A stretch of DNA of 36,709 nt from Rhodospirillaceae bacterium (GCA_022843945.1 JALHMR010000046.1:1-36709), one strand, 5' to 3'. Shown: positions 1 through 8,280, counted from the first letter of the stretch. Numbers and translations: made by a program. The notes: generated from the letters alone by a model not told the origin.

Positions 1-1709
1 GCGCCGCCACCCGCGAGGCGGCCAGGCGCGAGCGTCGCGAGCCCAGCCTCGACGGTGAAGGTGGCGAGCCGATGGATTCGCCAGCGCCGGAGATCGAGCG
101 CGTGCGCCCGGCGGCGACCGAGCTGGTCGTGCCGCGCGCGGCCGAGCCGGCGCCGAAGAAGCCGAAGAAGCAGGCCAGTCTCGATCTCGCCACGCGCGGC
201 GGCTATCACCTGCCGGCGCACGATATCCTGACGCTGCCCAAGGGCACGGGCTCCGCCAAGATCGACGAGGAGGCGCTGGCCCAGAACGCCCGCCTGCTCG
301 AATCCGTGCTCGACGATTTCGGCGTCAAGGGCCAGATCGTCAAGGTGCGGCCCGGTCCCGTCGTCACGCTTTACGAGCTCGAGCCGGCGCCCGGCACCAA
401 GACCAGCCGCGTCATCGGCCTGGCCGACGACATCGCCCGCTCGATGAGTGCCGTGTCGGTGCGCGTCGCGGTCGTCCCCGGCCGCAACGTCATCGGCATC
501 GAGCTGCCCAATATCAGCCGCGAAACCGTTTACTTGAGAGAACTACTCGCCGACCACGCCCACGAGACCAACGGCCAGGCACTGTCGCTCGCCCTGGGCA
601 AGGATATCGGCGGCGCGCCGGTGATCGTCGATCTGGCCAAGATGCCCCATCTGCTGATCGCCGGTACCACCGGCTCGGGCAAGTCGGTGGCCATCAACAC
701 CATGATCCTGTCGCTGCTCTACCGGCTGTCGCCGGCGGATTGCCGCTTCATCATGGTCGACCCGAAGATGCTCGAGCTCTCGGTCTACGACGGCATCCCG
801 CATCTCCTCGCCCCCGTGGTCACCGACCCCAAGAAGGCGGTCGTGGCGCTCAAATGGGCGGTGCGCGAGATGGAGAACCGCTACCGCGCCATGTCCAAGC
901 TCGGCGTGCGCAACATCGCCGGCTACAACGCCCGGCTGATCGAGGCCAAGAAGAAGGGTGAGACCCTCACCCGCAAGGTGCAGACCGGCTTCGACGAGGC
1001 CGGCAAGCCGATCTTCGAGGAGCAGCCGCTCGATACCGATCCGCTGCCCTTCATCGTCGTGGTGGTCGACGAGATGGCCGACCTGATGCTGGTCGCCGGC
1101 AAGGACGTCGAGTGGGCGATCCAGCGCCTGGCGCAGATGGCGCGCGCCGCCGGCATCCACCTGATGATGGCGACACAGCGTCCCTCGGTCGACGTCATCA
1201 CCGGCACGATCAAGGCCAACTTCCCGACGCGCATCTCCTTCCAGGTGACCTCGAAGATCGACAGCCGCACCATCCTGGGCGAGCAGGGCGCCGAGCAGCT
1301 CCTCGGCCAGGGCGACATGCTCTACATGGCCGGCGGCGGCCGCATCACCCGCGTGCACGGGCCGTTCGTCTCGGACCGCGAGGTCGAATCGGTGGTCAAG
1401 TTCATCAAGGACCAGGGCTCGCCGGAATTCGTCGAGGACATCACCGAGGAGGAGCCGGAGTTCGGCGCCATGCCCGGGGCGGGCGCCGACGGCGAAGGCG
1501 GCTCGGGCGACGGGCTCTACGACCAGGCCGTGTCGCTGGTGGCCCGCGAGCGCAAGTGCTCGACCAGCTTCATCCAGCGTCATCTGCAGATCGGCTACAA
1601 CCGCGCGGCGCGCATCGTCGAGCGCATGGAAGCCGAGGGCGTGGTCAGCGCCGCCAACCATGTCGGCAAGCGCGAGGTGCTGGCTCCCAAGGGCGACTAC
1701 GCGGCCTGA
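1..1709 (+). CDS. ftsK: DNA translocase FtsK, 3' part (5' end outside window)
   Basis: C-terminal part of the septal DNA translocase that pumps chromosome ends and activates XerCD at dif. The frame is open upstream of the first ATG (72) to the window edge, so that ATG is internal and the N-terminal membrane domain lies outside. Counting from the ATG at 72, a basic Pro/Ala linker (1-60) leads into the RecA-like motor. Walker A GTTGSGKS is at 198-205 and Walker B (IVVVVDEMADL) near 328-338. The C-terminal gamma winged helix (about 475-535, with the helix QIGYNRAARIVERM) reads KOPS-type polarity sequences. An acidic Gly-rich linker separates motor and gamma domain. In alphaproteobacteria ftsK is often followed by lolA and xth; here a minus-strand chemoreceptor/cold-shock segment lies between. 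Identity is certain; only the 5' extent is unknown. Confidence 0.97.
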   Translation, partial: AATREAARRERREPSLDGEGGEPMDSPAPEIERVRPAATELVVPRAAEPAPKKPKKQASLDLATRGGYHLPAHDILTLPKGTGSAKIDEEALAQNARLLESVLDDFGVKGQIVKVRPGPVVTLYELEPAPGTKTSRVIGLADDIARSMSAVSVRVAVVPGRNVIGIELPNISRETVYLRELLADHAHETNGQALSLALGKDIGGAPVIVDLAKMPHLLIAGTTGSGKSVAINTMILSLLYRLSPADCRFIMVDPKMLELSVYDGIPHLLAPVVTDPKKAVVALKWAVREMENRYRAMSKLGVRNIAGYNARLIEAKKKGETLTRKVQTGFDEAGKPIFEEQPLDTDPLPFIVVVVDEMADLMLVAGKDVEWAIQRLAQMARAAGIHLMMATQRPSVDVITGTIKANFPTRISFQVTSKIDSRTILGEQGAEQLLGQGDMLYMAGGGRITRVHGPFVSDREVESVVKFIKDQGSPEFVEDITEEEPEFGAMPGAGADGEGGSGDGLYDQAVSLVARERKCSTSFIQRHLQIGYNRAARIVERMEAEGVVSAANHVGKREVLAPKGDYAA

Positions 1710-1735
1710 CCTGCTGACCTAAGCCGCACAAACAA

Positions 1736-1763
1736 AAACGGCGACCCGTAAGGGCCGCCGTTT
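1736..1763. terminator. Bidirectional hairpin between ftsK and the chemoreceptor gene
   Basis: A 12-bp stem (AAACGGCGACCC with GGGCCGCCGTTT, one A-C mismatch) and a GTAA loop sit between convergent stop codons. On the minus strand it is followed by TTTTTGTTTG, a good rho-independent tail. On the plus strand the tail (TTTCCGTTT) is weaker. It is nearly identical to the hairpin at 3722-3747. Confidence 0.75.
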
Positions 1764-1781
1764 CCGTTTCAGGGCACCCGG

Positions 1782-3242
1782 TCAGGCGGCGTGAATACGG
1801 CCGACGAAGGCGTCCGCCTTGCCACGCAGGGCATCGAAGCGCTGCATGATGCCGCTGGCGTCGCGCCGAACCTCGCCCGACAGACGCTCGGTCTCCAGCG
1901 TCGCGGTGGCCAGCCCCTCGGCGTTCTCGGTGACGGCTTCCGCGCCGCTCGCCGCCCGCTTCACGCTGCCGGCGATCTCGCGGCTGACCGCGATCTGGGT
2001 ATCGACCGCTCCCGCCATGGTCGACGAGATCGTATTGATGCGCCGGATCGTCTCGCTGATCCGCGCGATGGCTTCGACGGCCTGCGTCGTCGAACCCTGA
2101 ATCGCGGTGACCTGTGCCGCAATGTCCTCGGTCGCCTTGGCGGTCTGCGTGGCCAGCGACTTCACCTCCGAGGCGACGACCGCGAAACCCTTGCCGGCTT
2201 CGCCGGCCCTCGCCGCTTCGATCGTGGCATTGAGCGCCAGAAGATTGGTCTGGCCGGCAATGTCGTTGATCAGCTTGACGACGTCGCCGATCTTGCGCGC
2301 GGCGGCCGCCAAACCCTGGATTTCCGTGTTCGTACGCTCGGCCTCGTTGACCGCCTCGCCGGCCACCGATGCCGATGTCGACGCCTCGCGCCCGATATCG
2401 GCAATCGACGACGACAGCTGGTCAGCCGACTGTGACGCCGCACGAACATCTTCGGAGGCCGAGCCGGCAGCTTGCGAGACTTTCGTGGCCCGCGCCCGGG
2501 CGCTATCCGAGGCCTGCGATAGGCCGGTTATCAGCCGGTCGAAGCCCTGCATGGTCCGGTTGATCTCGTCGAGCAACGAGCCGATCTCGGCACGGAACGT
2601 ATCCGCGACGGCATTGAGCGCCGTCTGACGTTCGGCGGTGGCTTGGGCATCGCTCGCCTGCCGCTCCCCTGCCAGCCGGCGCTCGCGCTCCTGCGCCGCA
2701 CCAGCCTCGGCGAGCGCCGCGGCCGAGGTATCAAACAGGCCGGCGACTCGATGCGTCAGCCACATCAGCACGCCGCATTCGAGCACGACAATGACGGCGT
2801 GCAGCACGACGCGGGCGAAGTTGGCGCCATCCGGAAACACTGCCGCCGGGTAGAGGAAATTGAGCACGAGATGGTGCAGCGCCGTGGTAGCCGCGGCGGC
2901 CAGAACCGCCCGCCAGTCGCAGTAGGCTGCAATCAGTGCGAAAGCCGCGAAGTAATACATGTGGAGATCGATCTGCCAGGCCGAGGGCACGCCGTAGACG
3001 AGCGCCGAAACCATGGCGATATAGGCGACCGCTATCAGCGAGCGTGTCGCGTCGCTCGCCGGGGCAAGCCACCAGCCCAGCGTCGCCGTCACTGCGAGAA
3101 GCGCCGTCAGGAGGCCGAGCGCCCACGGGCTGGCGTTGCCGAAGGCAGAGACCCCGGCGACGATCGGCACCTGAAGCCACAGGAGGAGCAGCAGGAGGCG
3201 GTTGGTCGCCTCGCGCAGCCGGACGAGATCGAGCGAAATCAT
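1782..3242 (-). CDS. Methyl-accepting chemotaxis protein with multi-pass membrane sensor
   Basis: Chemoreceptor that signals to CheA/CheW. The 486-residue product has about six hydrophobic segments in its first 180 residues (starting [16 protein letters not shown]) and no sizeable periplasmic domain. The ligand is therefore probably sensed in or at the membrane. A long coiled coil follows, with the conserved hairpin tip around residues 320-350 ([20 protein letters not shown], then [11 protein letters not shown]), the CheA/CheW contact. I place the start at the ATG at 3242, with GGAG about 8 nt upstream. The longer open frame to 3482 adds a Pro/Arg-rich stretch unlike any receptor and overlaps the small upstream gene in another frame. 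No che genes are nearby, so it probably feeds a pathway encoded elsewhere. Confidence 0.92.
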   Translation of the reverse strand: MISLDLVRLREATNRLLLLLLWLQVPIVAGVSAFGNASPWALGLLTALLAVTATLGWWLAPASDATRSLIAVAYIAMVSALVYGVPSAWQIDLHMYYFAAFALIAAYCDWRAVLAAAATTALHHLVLNFLYPAAVFPDGANFARVVLHAVIVVLECGVLMWLTHRVAGLFDTSAAALAEAGAAQERERRLAGERQASDAQATAERQTALNAVADTFRAEIGSLLDEINRTMQGFDRLITGLSQASDSARARATKVSQAAGSASEDVRAASQSADQLSSSIADIGREASTSASVAGEAVNEAERTNTEIQGLAAAARKIGDVVKLINDIAGQTNLLALNATIEAARAGEAGKGFAVVASEVKSLATQTAKATEDIAAQVTAIQGSTTQAVEAIARISETIRRINTISSTMAGAVDTQIAVSREIAGSVKRAASGAEAVTENAEGLATATLETERLSGEVRRDASGIMQRFDALRGKADAFVGRIHAA

Positions 3243-3279
3243 GGCCTGTCTCCGATCAACGAATGAATTTCTTGGCGGG

Positions 3280-3603
3280 TCACAGCGCGGCGCCATCCGG
3301 CCCCGGTCCACAGATCCAGGTGCCGATCGCGGCCGACACCACGAGGGCGCCCGCGCCGTACAGCCGGCTCGTGAACCCAGGATCGTCGGAACGGGCGATG
3401 ACGATCGTGCCGGAAGCCCCGTGGCGCAGAATCTCACCGCCGGCGGCGGCCACCCGGAGAAGGGCGGTGTCGTGATCGGCAAAGGGGCGAAAGAAGACGG
3501 CGACCGGCGTTCCCGGGGGGCCGGGTTGAAACTCGCTCATGCCGATCGCGAGCAGTGACGCAATGGCGAGCGCGAATGCCGGCAAGAATCTGAACCTCGA
3601 CAT
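3280..3603 (-). CDS. Small exported protein of unknown function upstream of the chemoreceptor
   Basis: 107 residues. The N-terminus is a good signal peptide or membrane anchor ([21 protein letters not shown]). The rest is a compact domain with [13 protein letters not shown], a Gly/Ala-rich helix, and a second hydrophobic stretch near the C-terminus ([17 protein letters not shown]). The ATG at 3603 has AGGAAGG about 4 nt upstream; a TTG at 3606 is the alternative. The gene ends 37 nt before the chemoreceptor ATG, so the two are probably cotranscribed. I do not recognise the family. The pairing suggests an accessory role with the receptor, which is inference. Confidence 0.7.
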   Translation of the reverse strand: MSRFRFLPAFALAIASLLAIGMSEFQPGPPGTPVAVFFRPFADHDTALLRVAAAGGEILRHGASGTIVIARSDDPGFTSRLYGAGALVVSAAIGTWICGPGPDGAAL

Positions 3604-3721
3604 CAAGCCTTCCTGGCAGGACGCGCCTTCTGCGCGCCGATAAATTCCGCCTTGTAAGATGGAGGATCGCGTTTAATTTCCTCTTAATACTCCCGTAGGA
3701 TTTTAGAGATCGCCCAAACAA

Positions 3722-3747
3722 AAACGGCGGCCCGAGGGCCGCCGTTT
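3722..3747 (-). terminator. Rho-independent terminator of the cold-shock gene
   Basis: A perfect 12-bp stem (AAACGGCGGCCC / GGGCCGCCGTTT) with a two-base loop lies 33 nt downstream of the cold-shock stop codon. On the minus strand it is followed by TTTTTGTTT. The surrounding 42 nt (3715-3756) nearly repeats 1729-1773. Confidence 0.85.
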
Positions 3748-3779
3748 CCGTTTCAGGCCGAAGCCTGACGTGGGCTGCT

Positions 3780-3983
3780 TCAGGCGGCCTTGAGATTCGT
3801 CGCCGCGGGCTTGCCGCGCTCGTTCGTAATCTCGAAGCTCACCTTCTGGCCGTCGCGCAGCGTGCCGAGGCCGGCGCGCTCGACGGCGCTGATGTGGACG
3901 AACACGTCCTTCGAGCCGTCATCGGGAGCGATGAAGCCGAAGCCGCGCTGGGTGTTGAAGAACTTAACGGTACCGGTTGCCAT
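3780..3983 (-). CDS. Cold-shock protein, CspA family
   Basis: 67-residue single cold-shock domain, the usual family length. It binds single-stranded RNA and DNA and melts RNA structure. RNP1 is RGFGFI (about residues 13-18) and RNP2 is VFVHIS (about 27-32); the N-terminus MATGTVKFFN is typical. AAAGGAG lies about 6 nt before the ATG. The gene stands alone, between its own terminator (3722-3747) and a predicted promoter (4133-4161), giving a leader of about 140 nt. Long structured leaders are a known feature of cspA-type genes, where they govern cold response. Confidence 0.96.
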   Translation of the reverse strand: MATGTVKFFNTQRGFGFIAPDDGSKDVFVHISAVERAGLGTLRDGQKVSFEITNERGKPAATNLKAA

Positions 3984-4126
3984 GATGGCTCCTTTTCATA
4001 AAAAACCCACGCCCCTGTGAAAACAGGAACGCAGGGCAGGTCACGCATCACGGAGATCTTGAGGACGCCGATCCGAGCAAACCCGGTGTCGGCGTAGCGG
4101 CAAGCGGCCGTCGGTGCAGAACGTGC
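3984..4126 (-). promoter_or_regulatory. Long 5' leader of the cold-shock gene
   Basis: If the promoter at 4133-4161 is right, transcription starts near 4126 and leaves about 143 untranslated nucleotides. No alternative gene is visible here. Near the gene the leader can form CCTGT-TTTC-ACAGG (about 4011-4024, minus), just before a T-rich run and the ribosome binding site. Cold-responsive folding is inferred from the family. Confidence 0.45.
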
Positions 4127-4132
4127 GGTGCT

Positions 4133-4161
4133 TAAATAGGATTATTTCGTAAAGAATTCAA
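4133..4161 (-). promoter_or_regulatory. Predicted sigma-70 promoter of the cold-shock gene
   Basis: On the minus strand a -35 TTGAAT (4156-4161) is separated by 17 nt from a -10 TATTTA (4133-4138), inside an AT-rich island in otherwise GC-rich DNA. It faces the cold-shock gene. Confidence 0.6.
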
Positions 4162-4207
4162 GCGTCTTAAGAACAACCCCCCGAACCGGACCGTTGACTA
4201 CCATTCC

Positions 4208-4236
4208 TTGTGGCCCCCTGGCCGAAAGCCTATATC
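4208..4236 (+). promoter_or_regulatory. Possible promoter of lolA
   Basis: TTGTGG (4208-4213), 17 nt, then TATATC (4231-4236). Transcription would begin about 7 nt before the lolA ATG at 4250, giving an almost leaderless mRNA. That would fit the lack of a Shine-Dalgarno sequence there. The match is moderate. Confidence 0.3.
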
Positions 4237-4249
4237 TCTGGCGAACCCC

Positions 4250-4900
4250 ATGCTCCCGTATTCCCTTTCCCGCCGCCGTTTCCTCGCTGTTCTCGCCGCC
4301 ACATCGCTGGCCGGTCCGGCGCTGGCCCAGGCCCCCGGCCCGCGCCGGCTCGCCCCCCAGGACGAAGCCGATGTGGGCCGCGTCGAGCAGTACCTGAACG
4401 GTCTCAAGACGCTGCGCGCGCGCTTCCTGCAGATCAATCCCAGCGGCGGCTCGACCGAGGGCACGCTCTACCTGTCGCGACCCGGCCGCATGCGGCTCGA
4501 CTACGATCCGCCGGATCCGAACCTGGTGATCGTCAACGGCTCGCATCTCATCCATTATGACCGCCAGCTGCGCACGCCCGCCTATCTCGGGCTCGACGCC
4601 ACGCCGGCCGGCCTCCTGGTGCGCGAGACGGTCAGGCTCTCGGGCGACGTCACGGTGAGCGCGGTCGAACGCGGCCCCGCGGTGCTGCGCGTGACGCTCA
4701 CCCAGACCAAGGATCCGCGCGCCGGCAAGATGACCCTGATGTTCAGCGAGCGGCCTTTCCAGCTTACCAACTGGCAGGTGACGGACGGGCAGGGCCTGGT
4801 TACCCGCGTGGCGCTCTACGAACCGCAGATCGGCCTGGCGCTCGATCCGCAGCTTTTCGTCTTCCGCGAAGCCACCGGCTTCGATACGGGACCCCGTTAA
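4250..4900 (+). CDS. lolA: Outer-membrane lipoprotein carrier protein LolA
   Basis: Periplasmic chaperone that takes lipoproteins from LolCDE to the outer membrane. The 216-residue product begins with an export signal carrying a twin-arginine-like motif (LSRRRFLAVLAATSLA, then ALAQ). The mature part has LolA features: an N-terminal helix ending TLRARFLQ, GGSTEGTLYLSRPGRMRLDY, and a C-terminal LTNWQVTDGQGLVTRVALY. I chose the ATG at 4250 because it starts directly at the signal peptide; a TTG at 4208 would add 14 unlikely residues and overlaps the predicted promoter. The next gene's GTG directly abuts the stop, so the two are translationally linked. Confidence 0.9.
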   Translation: MLPYSLSRRRFLAVLAATSLAGPALAQAPGPRRLAPQDEADVGRVEQYLNGLKTLRARFLQINPSGGSTEGTLYLSRPGRMRLDYDPPDPNLVIVNGSHLIHYDRQLRTPAYLGLDATPAGLLVRETVRLSGDVTVSAVERGPAVLRVTLTQTKDPRAGKMTLMFSERPFQLTNWQVTDGQGLVTRVALYEPQIGLALDPQLFVFREATGFDTGPR

Positions 4901-5650
4901 GTGAGCCGTCGGGGGGCGCCGCTGATCGGCCTGCCGGCCTGCGTCATCGATTCATCTGCGTACACCTGGCACTCGGTGGCCGAGCAATACATCCGCGCGG
5001 TCGTTGCCGCCGGCGGCGCGCCGGTGATCCTGCCCTCGATCGGCGACGCAACCGATGCCGCGCGCCTGGTCGAGCGGCTCGACGGCATCATGCTGACTGG
5101 CAGCTCCTCCAATGTGGAGCCTGCCCGCTACGGCGGGCCGGCGTCGCGCGAGGGCACCAAGCACGACGCCAAGCGTGACGCAACAACCCTGCCGCTCATC
5201 CGCACCGTGCTCGACGCCGGCATGCCGCTCTTCGCCATCTGCCGCGGCCACCAGGAGCTCAACGTGGCGCTCGGCGGCACGCTTCACCAGAACGTCCAGG
5301 AGCTGCCGGGCAAACACGATCACCGCGCGCCCCGCGACCAGCCCCACGCCATCCGCTATGCGCCCGTGCACACCGTCGAGCTCGCCGGCACGCTCGGCGC
5401 GCTGGCCGGCGCCTCAGTCGCCAGGGTCAATTCGCTGCACGCCCAGGCCATCGATCGCCTGGCGCCCGGCCTGGTCACCGAGGCCGTCTCGGACGACGGC
5501 GTAATCGAAGCCGTGCGGGTCGACGGCGCAAAGCGGTTCGCCGTCGGCGTGCAGTGGCATCCCGAATGGATGGTCGAGACCGATGCCCTGTCGAAGGCTT
5601 TGTTCTCCGGCTTCACCGACGCGGCCCGCGACTACGCCGCGCGAAAATAA
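4901..5650 (+). CDS. Gamma-glutamyl-gamma-aminobutyrate hydrolase family protein (peptidase C26)
   Basis: Class I glutamine amidotransferase-like hydrolase of the PuuD type, expected to cleave gamma-glutamyl amides. It has 249 residues, normal for the family. The nucleophile is Cys114 in AICRGHQELNV; His220 and Glu222 in GVQWHPEW complete the triad. The GTG start at 4901 directly follows the lolA stop. The substrate cannot be read from sequence: no putrescine or GABA pathway genes are adjacent, so gamma-glutamyl-GABA is only the family default. Confidence 0.88.
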   Translation: MSRRGAPLIGLPACVIDSSAYTWHSVAEQYIRAVVAAGGAPVILPSIGDATDAARLVERLDGIMLTGSSSNVEPARYGGPASREGTKHDAKRDATTLPLIRTVLDAGMPLFAICRGHQELNVALGGTLHQNVQELPGKHDHRAPRDQPHAIRYAPVHTVELAGTLGALAGASVARVNSLHAQAIDRLAPGLVTEAVSDDGVIEAVRVDGAKRFAVGVQWHPEWMVETDALSKALFSGFTDAARDYAARK

Positions 5651-5668
5651 TCACGGGACGTCTTCGGC

Positions 5669-6649
5669 TTGTCGGTCTTCCGTTCCATCCCTGCTGGGCG
5701 CGCCGATCTGATCCCGGTCAGCGGGCACGCCGGCCTGCGACTCAATCTCTATCGTTTGCGTCCGCACCAGGCCCAGGCGCCGGTCGTGCTCTTCGGTCAT
5801 GCCTGCGGTTTTGCCGCGGGATCCTACCTGCCGCTCTTCGATCGCCTCGGCGCGGAAATGGACGTGCTGGCCTATGATGCGCGCGGCCATGGCGGCAGCG
5901 ACGTGCCGCCGCCCGATGGCGACACCTACACCGCGGAAAGCTACGCCCTCGATCTGGCAGCCCTGGGCGCGGCTGCCGCCACCATCGCCGCCGGACGTCC
6001 GCTTTATTTCGTCGGTCATTCGCTCAACGCGGCGGCGATGCTGCGGCTCGGCGGCTGCCACCCCGACCGGCTGCGCTCGATCGGATTTCGCGGGCTTCTG
6101 CTGTTCGAGCCGCCGGTCTTTCCCTCTGCCGACCGGCCGGAGCATACGGAATGCCGGGAGAAGGACACGAAACTGATCGCCCGCACGCTCAATCGTCGTG
6201 ACCGCTTCGCCGGTCCCGACGACCTCGTGGCCTTGCTGACCGGCCGCGGCCTGTTTCGCCACCTCGCCCCCGAATTCCTCCAGGCCCATGCGCAGGCGAC
6301 CTTGCGCCCGGCCGGTGAGGGTGTGGTGCTCGCCTGTCCGCCCGCTGTCGAATCAGCGACCTTCGCGGCCTTCGGCGAGGACTCCACCTTCCAGCGGCTT
6401 GGCGGCTTTCCCGCCGAGCTGCCGGTTCATCTGATCGGCGGCGATCCCGACAGCGGCCCCGACCGCAACTGGACCACGATCATGGCTCCGGTGCTCGCCG
6501 AACGGCTCGCCTCGGCCACCGGCGCCGCGCCCCTCAAGCGCTTCACCCAGCTACCCGGGCGCGGCCATCTGATGGTTCAGGAAGACCCGGCTACCACCCA
6601 CCGGCTGATCCGCGAACTTCTACAAAGCCCTGATTCGGCTACTCAATAA
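5669..6649 (+). CDS. Alpha/beta hydrolase
   Basis: 326-residue cytoplasmic alpha/beta-hydrolase-fold enzyme with no signal peptide. Seen are an early oxyanion region (FGHACGFAAGSY), the strand-4 motif DARGHGGSD, the nucleophile elbow GHSLN with Ser118 (usually GHSxG), and the catalytic His in PGRGHLMVQ near the C-terminus. The start is the TTG at 5669; no better in-frame ATG is found nearby. It lies 18 nt after the previous stop in the same direction. Substrate unknown. Confidence 0.85.
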   Translation: MSVFRSIPAGRADLIPVSGHAGLRLNLYRLRPHQAQAPVVLFGHACGFAAGSYLPLFDRLGAEMDVLAYDARGHGGSDVPPPDGDTYTAESYALDLAALGAAAATIAAGRPLYFVGHSLNAAAMLRLGGCHPDRLRSIGFRGLLLFEPPVFPSADRPEHTECREKDTKLIARTLNRRDRFAGPDDLVALLTGRGLFRHLAPEFLQAHAQATLRPAGEGVVLACPPAVESATFAAFGEDSTFQRLGGFPAELPVHLIGGDPDSGPDRNWTTIMAPVLAERLASATGAAPLKRFTQLPGRGHLMVQEDPATTHRLIRELLQSPDSATQ

Positions 6650-6678
6650 GGCGTGATCGGAATTCCAAAGGGGGAGGC

Positions 6679-6708
6679 TTGTTTAAATCCGGCCGGTCCC
6701 CATATCGA
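6679..6708 (+). promoter_or_regulatory. Possible promoter of the structured RNA
   Basis: TTGTTT (6679-6684), 18 nt, TATCGA (6703-6708). It is weak by sequence but lies just upstream of a run of four hairpins ending in a terminator. Confidence 0.3.
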
Positions 6709-6714
6709 TTTGTA

Positions 6715-6828
6715 GAAACGGACGGCTTCGGCCGGACGTTCGGAAGCGGCTCCCCTGACGCTTCCGGGCTCTTGCAAAAGAGCTTCGAGCGCCCGGTCCT
6801 CCCCCCCGACCGGGCGCTTTCTTTTTTG
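6715..6828 (+). ncRNA. Candidate structured small RNA (about 115 nt)
   Basis: Four consecutive perfect hairpins fill this intergenic stretch. H1 is CGGC-TTCG-GCCG (6723-6734), a UUCG tetraloop. H2 is CGGAAGCG/CGCTTCCG (6741-6766) with the C-rich loop GCTCCCCTGA. H3 is GCTCTT-GCAA-AAGAGC (6768-6783), a GNRA tetraloop. H4 is an 11-bp stem with loop CTCCCCCCC followed by TTCTTTTTT. The C-rich loops could pair with ribosome binding sites, as the CCUCC loops of known alphaproteobacterial sRNAs do. I do not recognise an Rfam family. It could instead be the 3' UTR of the hydrolase gene. Confidence 0.5.
6788..6826 (+). terminator. Strong rho-independent terminator
   Basis: A perfect 11-bp stem AGCGCCCGGTC / GACCGGGCGCT (6788-6798 and 6808-6818) with loop CTCCCCCCC, followed by TTCTTTTTT. 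It separates the lolA-hydrolase group and candidate RNA from xth. Confidence 0.9.
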
Positions 6829-6892
6829 GGCTCAATTTTTTCGTGCCTTGACGTACTGCCGCGCTTACCGGAAAGGTGCGGCCGGTCGTTTC

Positions 6893-7780
6893 ATGCAGAG
6901 TCCCCGCCTCTCCTCGCCAACATCGCCCGAAGCTGCGCCGTATCGCTACGCGTTGCGTGCCGTGCCGTCCGCTCCGGCGGGCGCGCTGAGGATTGCCACC
7001 TGGAACATCAACTCGGTGCGCCTGCGCATCGGCATCGTGCGCAAGCTGGTGCGCCTCGCCGCGCCGGACGTCATCTGCCTCCAGGAAACCAAGTCACCCG
7101 ACGAAGTCTTCCCCCGCGAGGCCATCGCCAAGCTCGGCTACGAGCATCAGGCGATCCTCGGGATGAAGGGCTATAACGGCGTCGCCATCCTGTCGCGCCA
7201 CAAGCTTCACACCTGGGCGCCGCATCAATGGTGCGGCAAGGCGGATTGCCGCCACATCGCGGCGACTATCGAGCGCAACGGGGCGGCGCTGGAGCTGCAC
7301 AACGTTTACATTCCCGCGGGCGGCGATATCCCCGACCCCAAGGTCAACCCGCGCTTCGACCACAAGCTCCGTTTCCTGCGTGAGCAGGTCGCTTTCTGGA
7401 AATCGGCAACGAAGGCGTCGCGGATCCTGGTCGGTGACCTGAACGTAGCGCCCTACGAGTCAGACGTCTGGTCGCACAAGCAGCTGCTCAAGATCGTCAG
7501 CCACACACCTTTGGAGACCGATCTCCTGAAGGAGATGCTGGCGGCGCACGACTGGGTCGATGCCGCGCGCCATGTCGTGCCGGAGCCGACGCGGCTCTAC
7601 ACCTGGTGGAGCTATCGCAACCAGGATTGGAAGGCCTCGGATCGCGGCCGACGCCTGGATCACATCTGGGTGACGCCGGATCTCAAGCCTCACCTCGCCG
7701 GCCTTCACGTGATCAAGGGTGCGCGCGACTGGACGCAGCCCTCCGACCACGTGCCGGTGATCCTCGACCTGAAGCTCTAG
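6893..7780 (+). CDS. xth: Exodeoxyribonuclease III
   Basis: AP endonuclease and 3'-5' exonuclease of base-excision repair. By the 6893 start: WNINSVR (37-43), the metal-binding Glu65 in LQETK, Asp182 and Asn184 in GDLNVAP, and the terminal Asp285/His286 in SDHVPV. The family normally begins directly at (M)RIATWN. Here the nearest ATG adds about 34 residues, rich in Ser, Pro and Ala. TTG 6953 or GTG 6962 would remove most of this, so the start is uncertain. The stop shares the sequence CTAG with the stop of the convergent methyltransferase gene. Confidence 0.93.
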   Translation: MQSPRLSSPTSPEAAPYRYALRAVPSAPAGALRIATWNINSVRLRIGIVRKLVRLAAPDVICLQETKSPDEVFPREAIAKLGYEHQAILGMKGYNGVAILSRHKLHTWAPHQWCGKADCRHIAATIERNGAALELHNVYIPAGGDIPDPKVNPRFDHKLRFLREQVAFWKSATKASRILVGDLNVAPYESDVWSHKQLLKIVSHTPLETDLLKEMLAAHDWVDAARHVVPEPTRLYTWWSYRNQDWKASDRGRRLDHIWVTPDLKPHLAGLHVIKGARDWTQPSDHVPVILDLKL

Positions 7781-8280
7781 CCGGCCTTGCGATAAAGAAA
7801 ATAACGGCCTTCGGCAACACCGGCGGGCAGGGTTTGCGCCAGCCAGCCGAAACGCGGGTCCGGCTTCATATCCTGGTCGGAAACGATGGCCGCGCCCAGA
7901 TTCAGCAGCGGATCTATGAGCGATACGAGACCACGCGCCTGCATCTGGCTGGCGGCGGAATCGCCTGACCCGGTATCGGCATGGACGAGCGCGGCACCAC
8001 GCCCCAGGCGAGCCGCGAGCGCCGGCAGGGTTTCGCGGAAATCACCGAGCAGCAGATGATCGCTATCGGGAATACAGCCGGGATGGGCCGCGAGCTGGCG
8101 ATCGAAGGCGAAGATCTCACGCGCGTGGGCGAGGCGCGAGCGCAGGTGATCGTAGGTGCGGCCGTTACCCAGGCCGAGCTCCAGCGCCACACCGGCCAGG
8201 TCCCACGATGCCGCAATCGCCCAGTCGAGGCAGGCGCGCTGTGCCTCCAGGCGGCGGATGAAGCTGTCGAGCCGGCTCAT
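7777..8280 (-). CDS. Small class I SAM-dependent methyltransferase-like protein
   Basis: 167 residues, compact, with the SAM-binding glycine loop LELGLGNGRTYDHLR (about 33-47) and an acidic strand-2 end (IFAFDRQ). It resembles the short alphaproteobacterial Methyltransf_17 family. Substrate unknown. It lies 49 nt downstream of the PCu(A)C-like gene on the same strand and may be cotranscribed with it. Its TAG stop (7777-7779) overlaps the xth stop tail to tail. Confidence 0.75.
   Translation of the reverse strand: MSRLDSFIRRLEAQRACLDWAIAASWDLAGVALELGLGNGRTYDHLRSRLAHAREIFAFDRQLAAHPGCIPDSDHLLLGDFRETLPALAARLGRGAALVHADTGSGDSAASQMQARGLVSLIDPLLNLGAAIVSDQDMKPDPRFGWLAQTLPAGVAEGRYFLYRKAG

Noticed and set aside
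543-1661. Long antisense open frame across ftsK
   Set aside because: His/Asp/Gly-rich shadow of a GC-rich gene, with no start signal or recognisable domain.
3243-3482. N-terminal extension of the chemoreceptor open frame
   Set aside because: It is Pro/Arg-rich with no receptor character, overlaps a better small gene in another frame, and the ATG at 3242 has a good ribosome binding site.
6848-6870. TTGACG at 6848 as an xth promoter
   Set aside because: No acceptable -10 box at 15-19 nt spacing.
7777-7780. Shared CTAG used as stop on both strands (xth and methyltransferase)
   Set aside because: Real, but CTAG is self-complementary and such tail-to-tail contacts are common in compact genomes.
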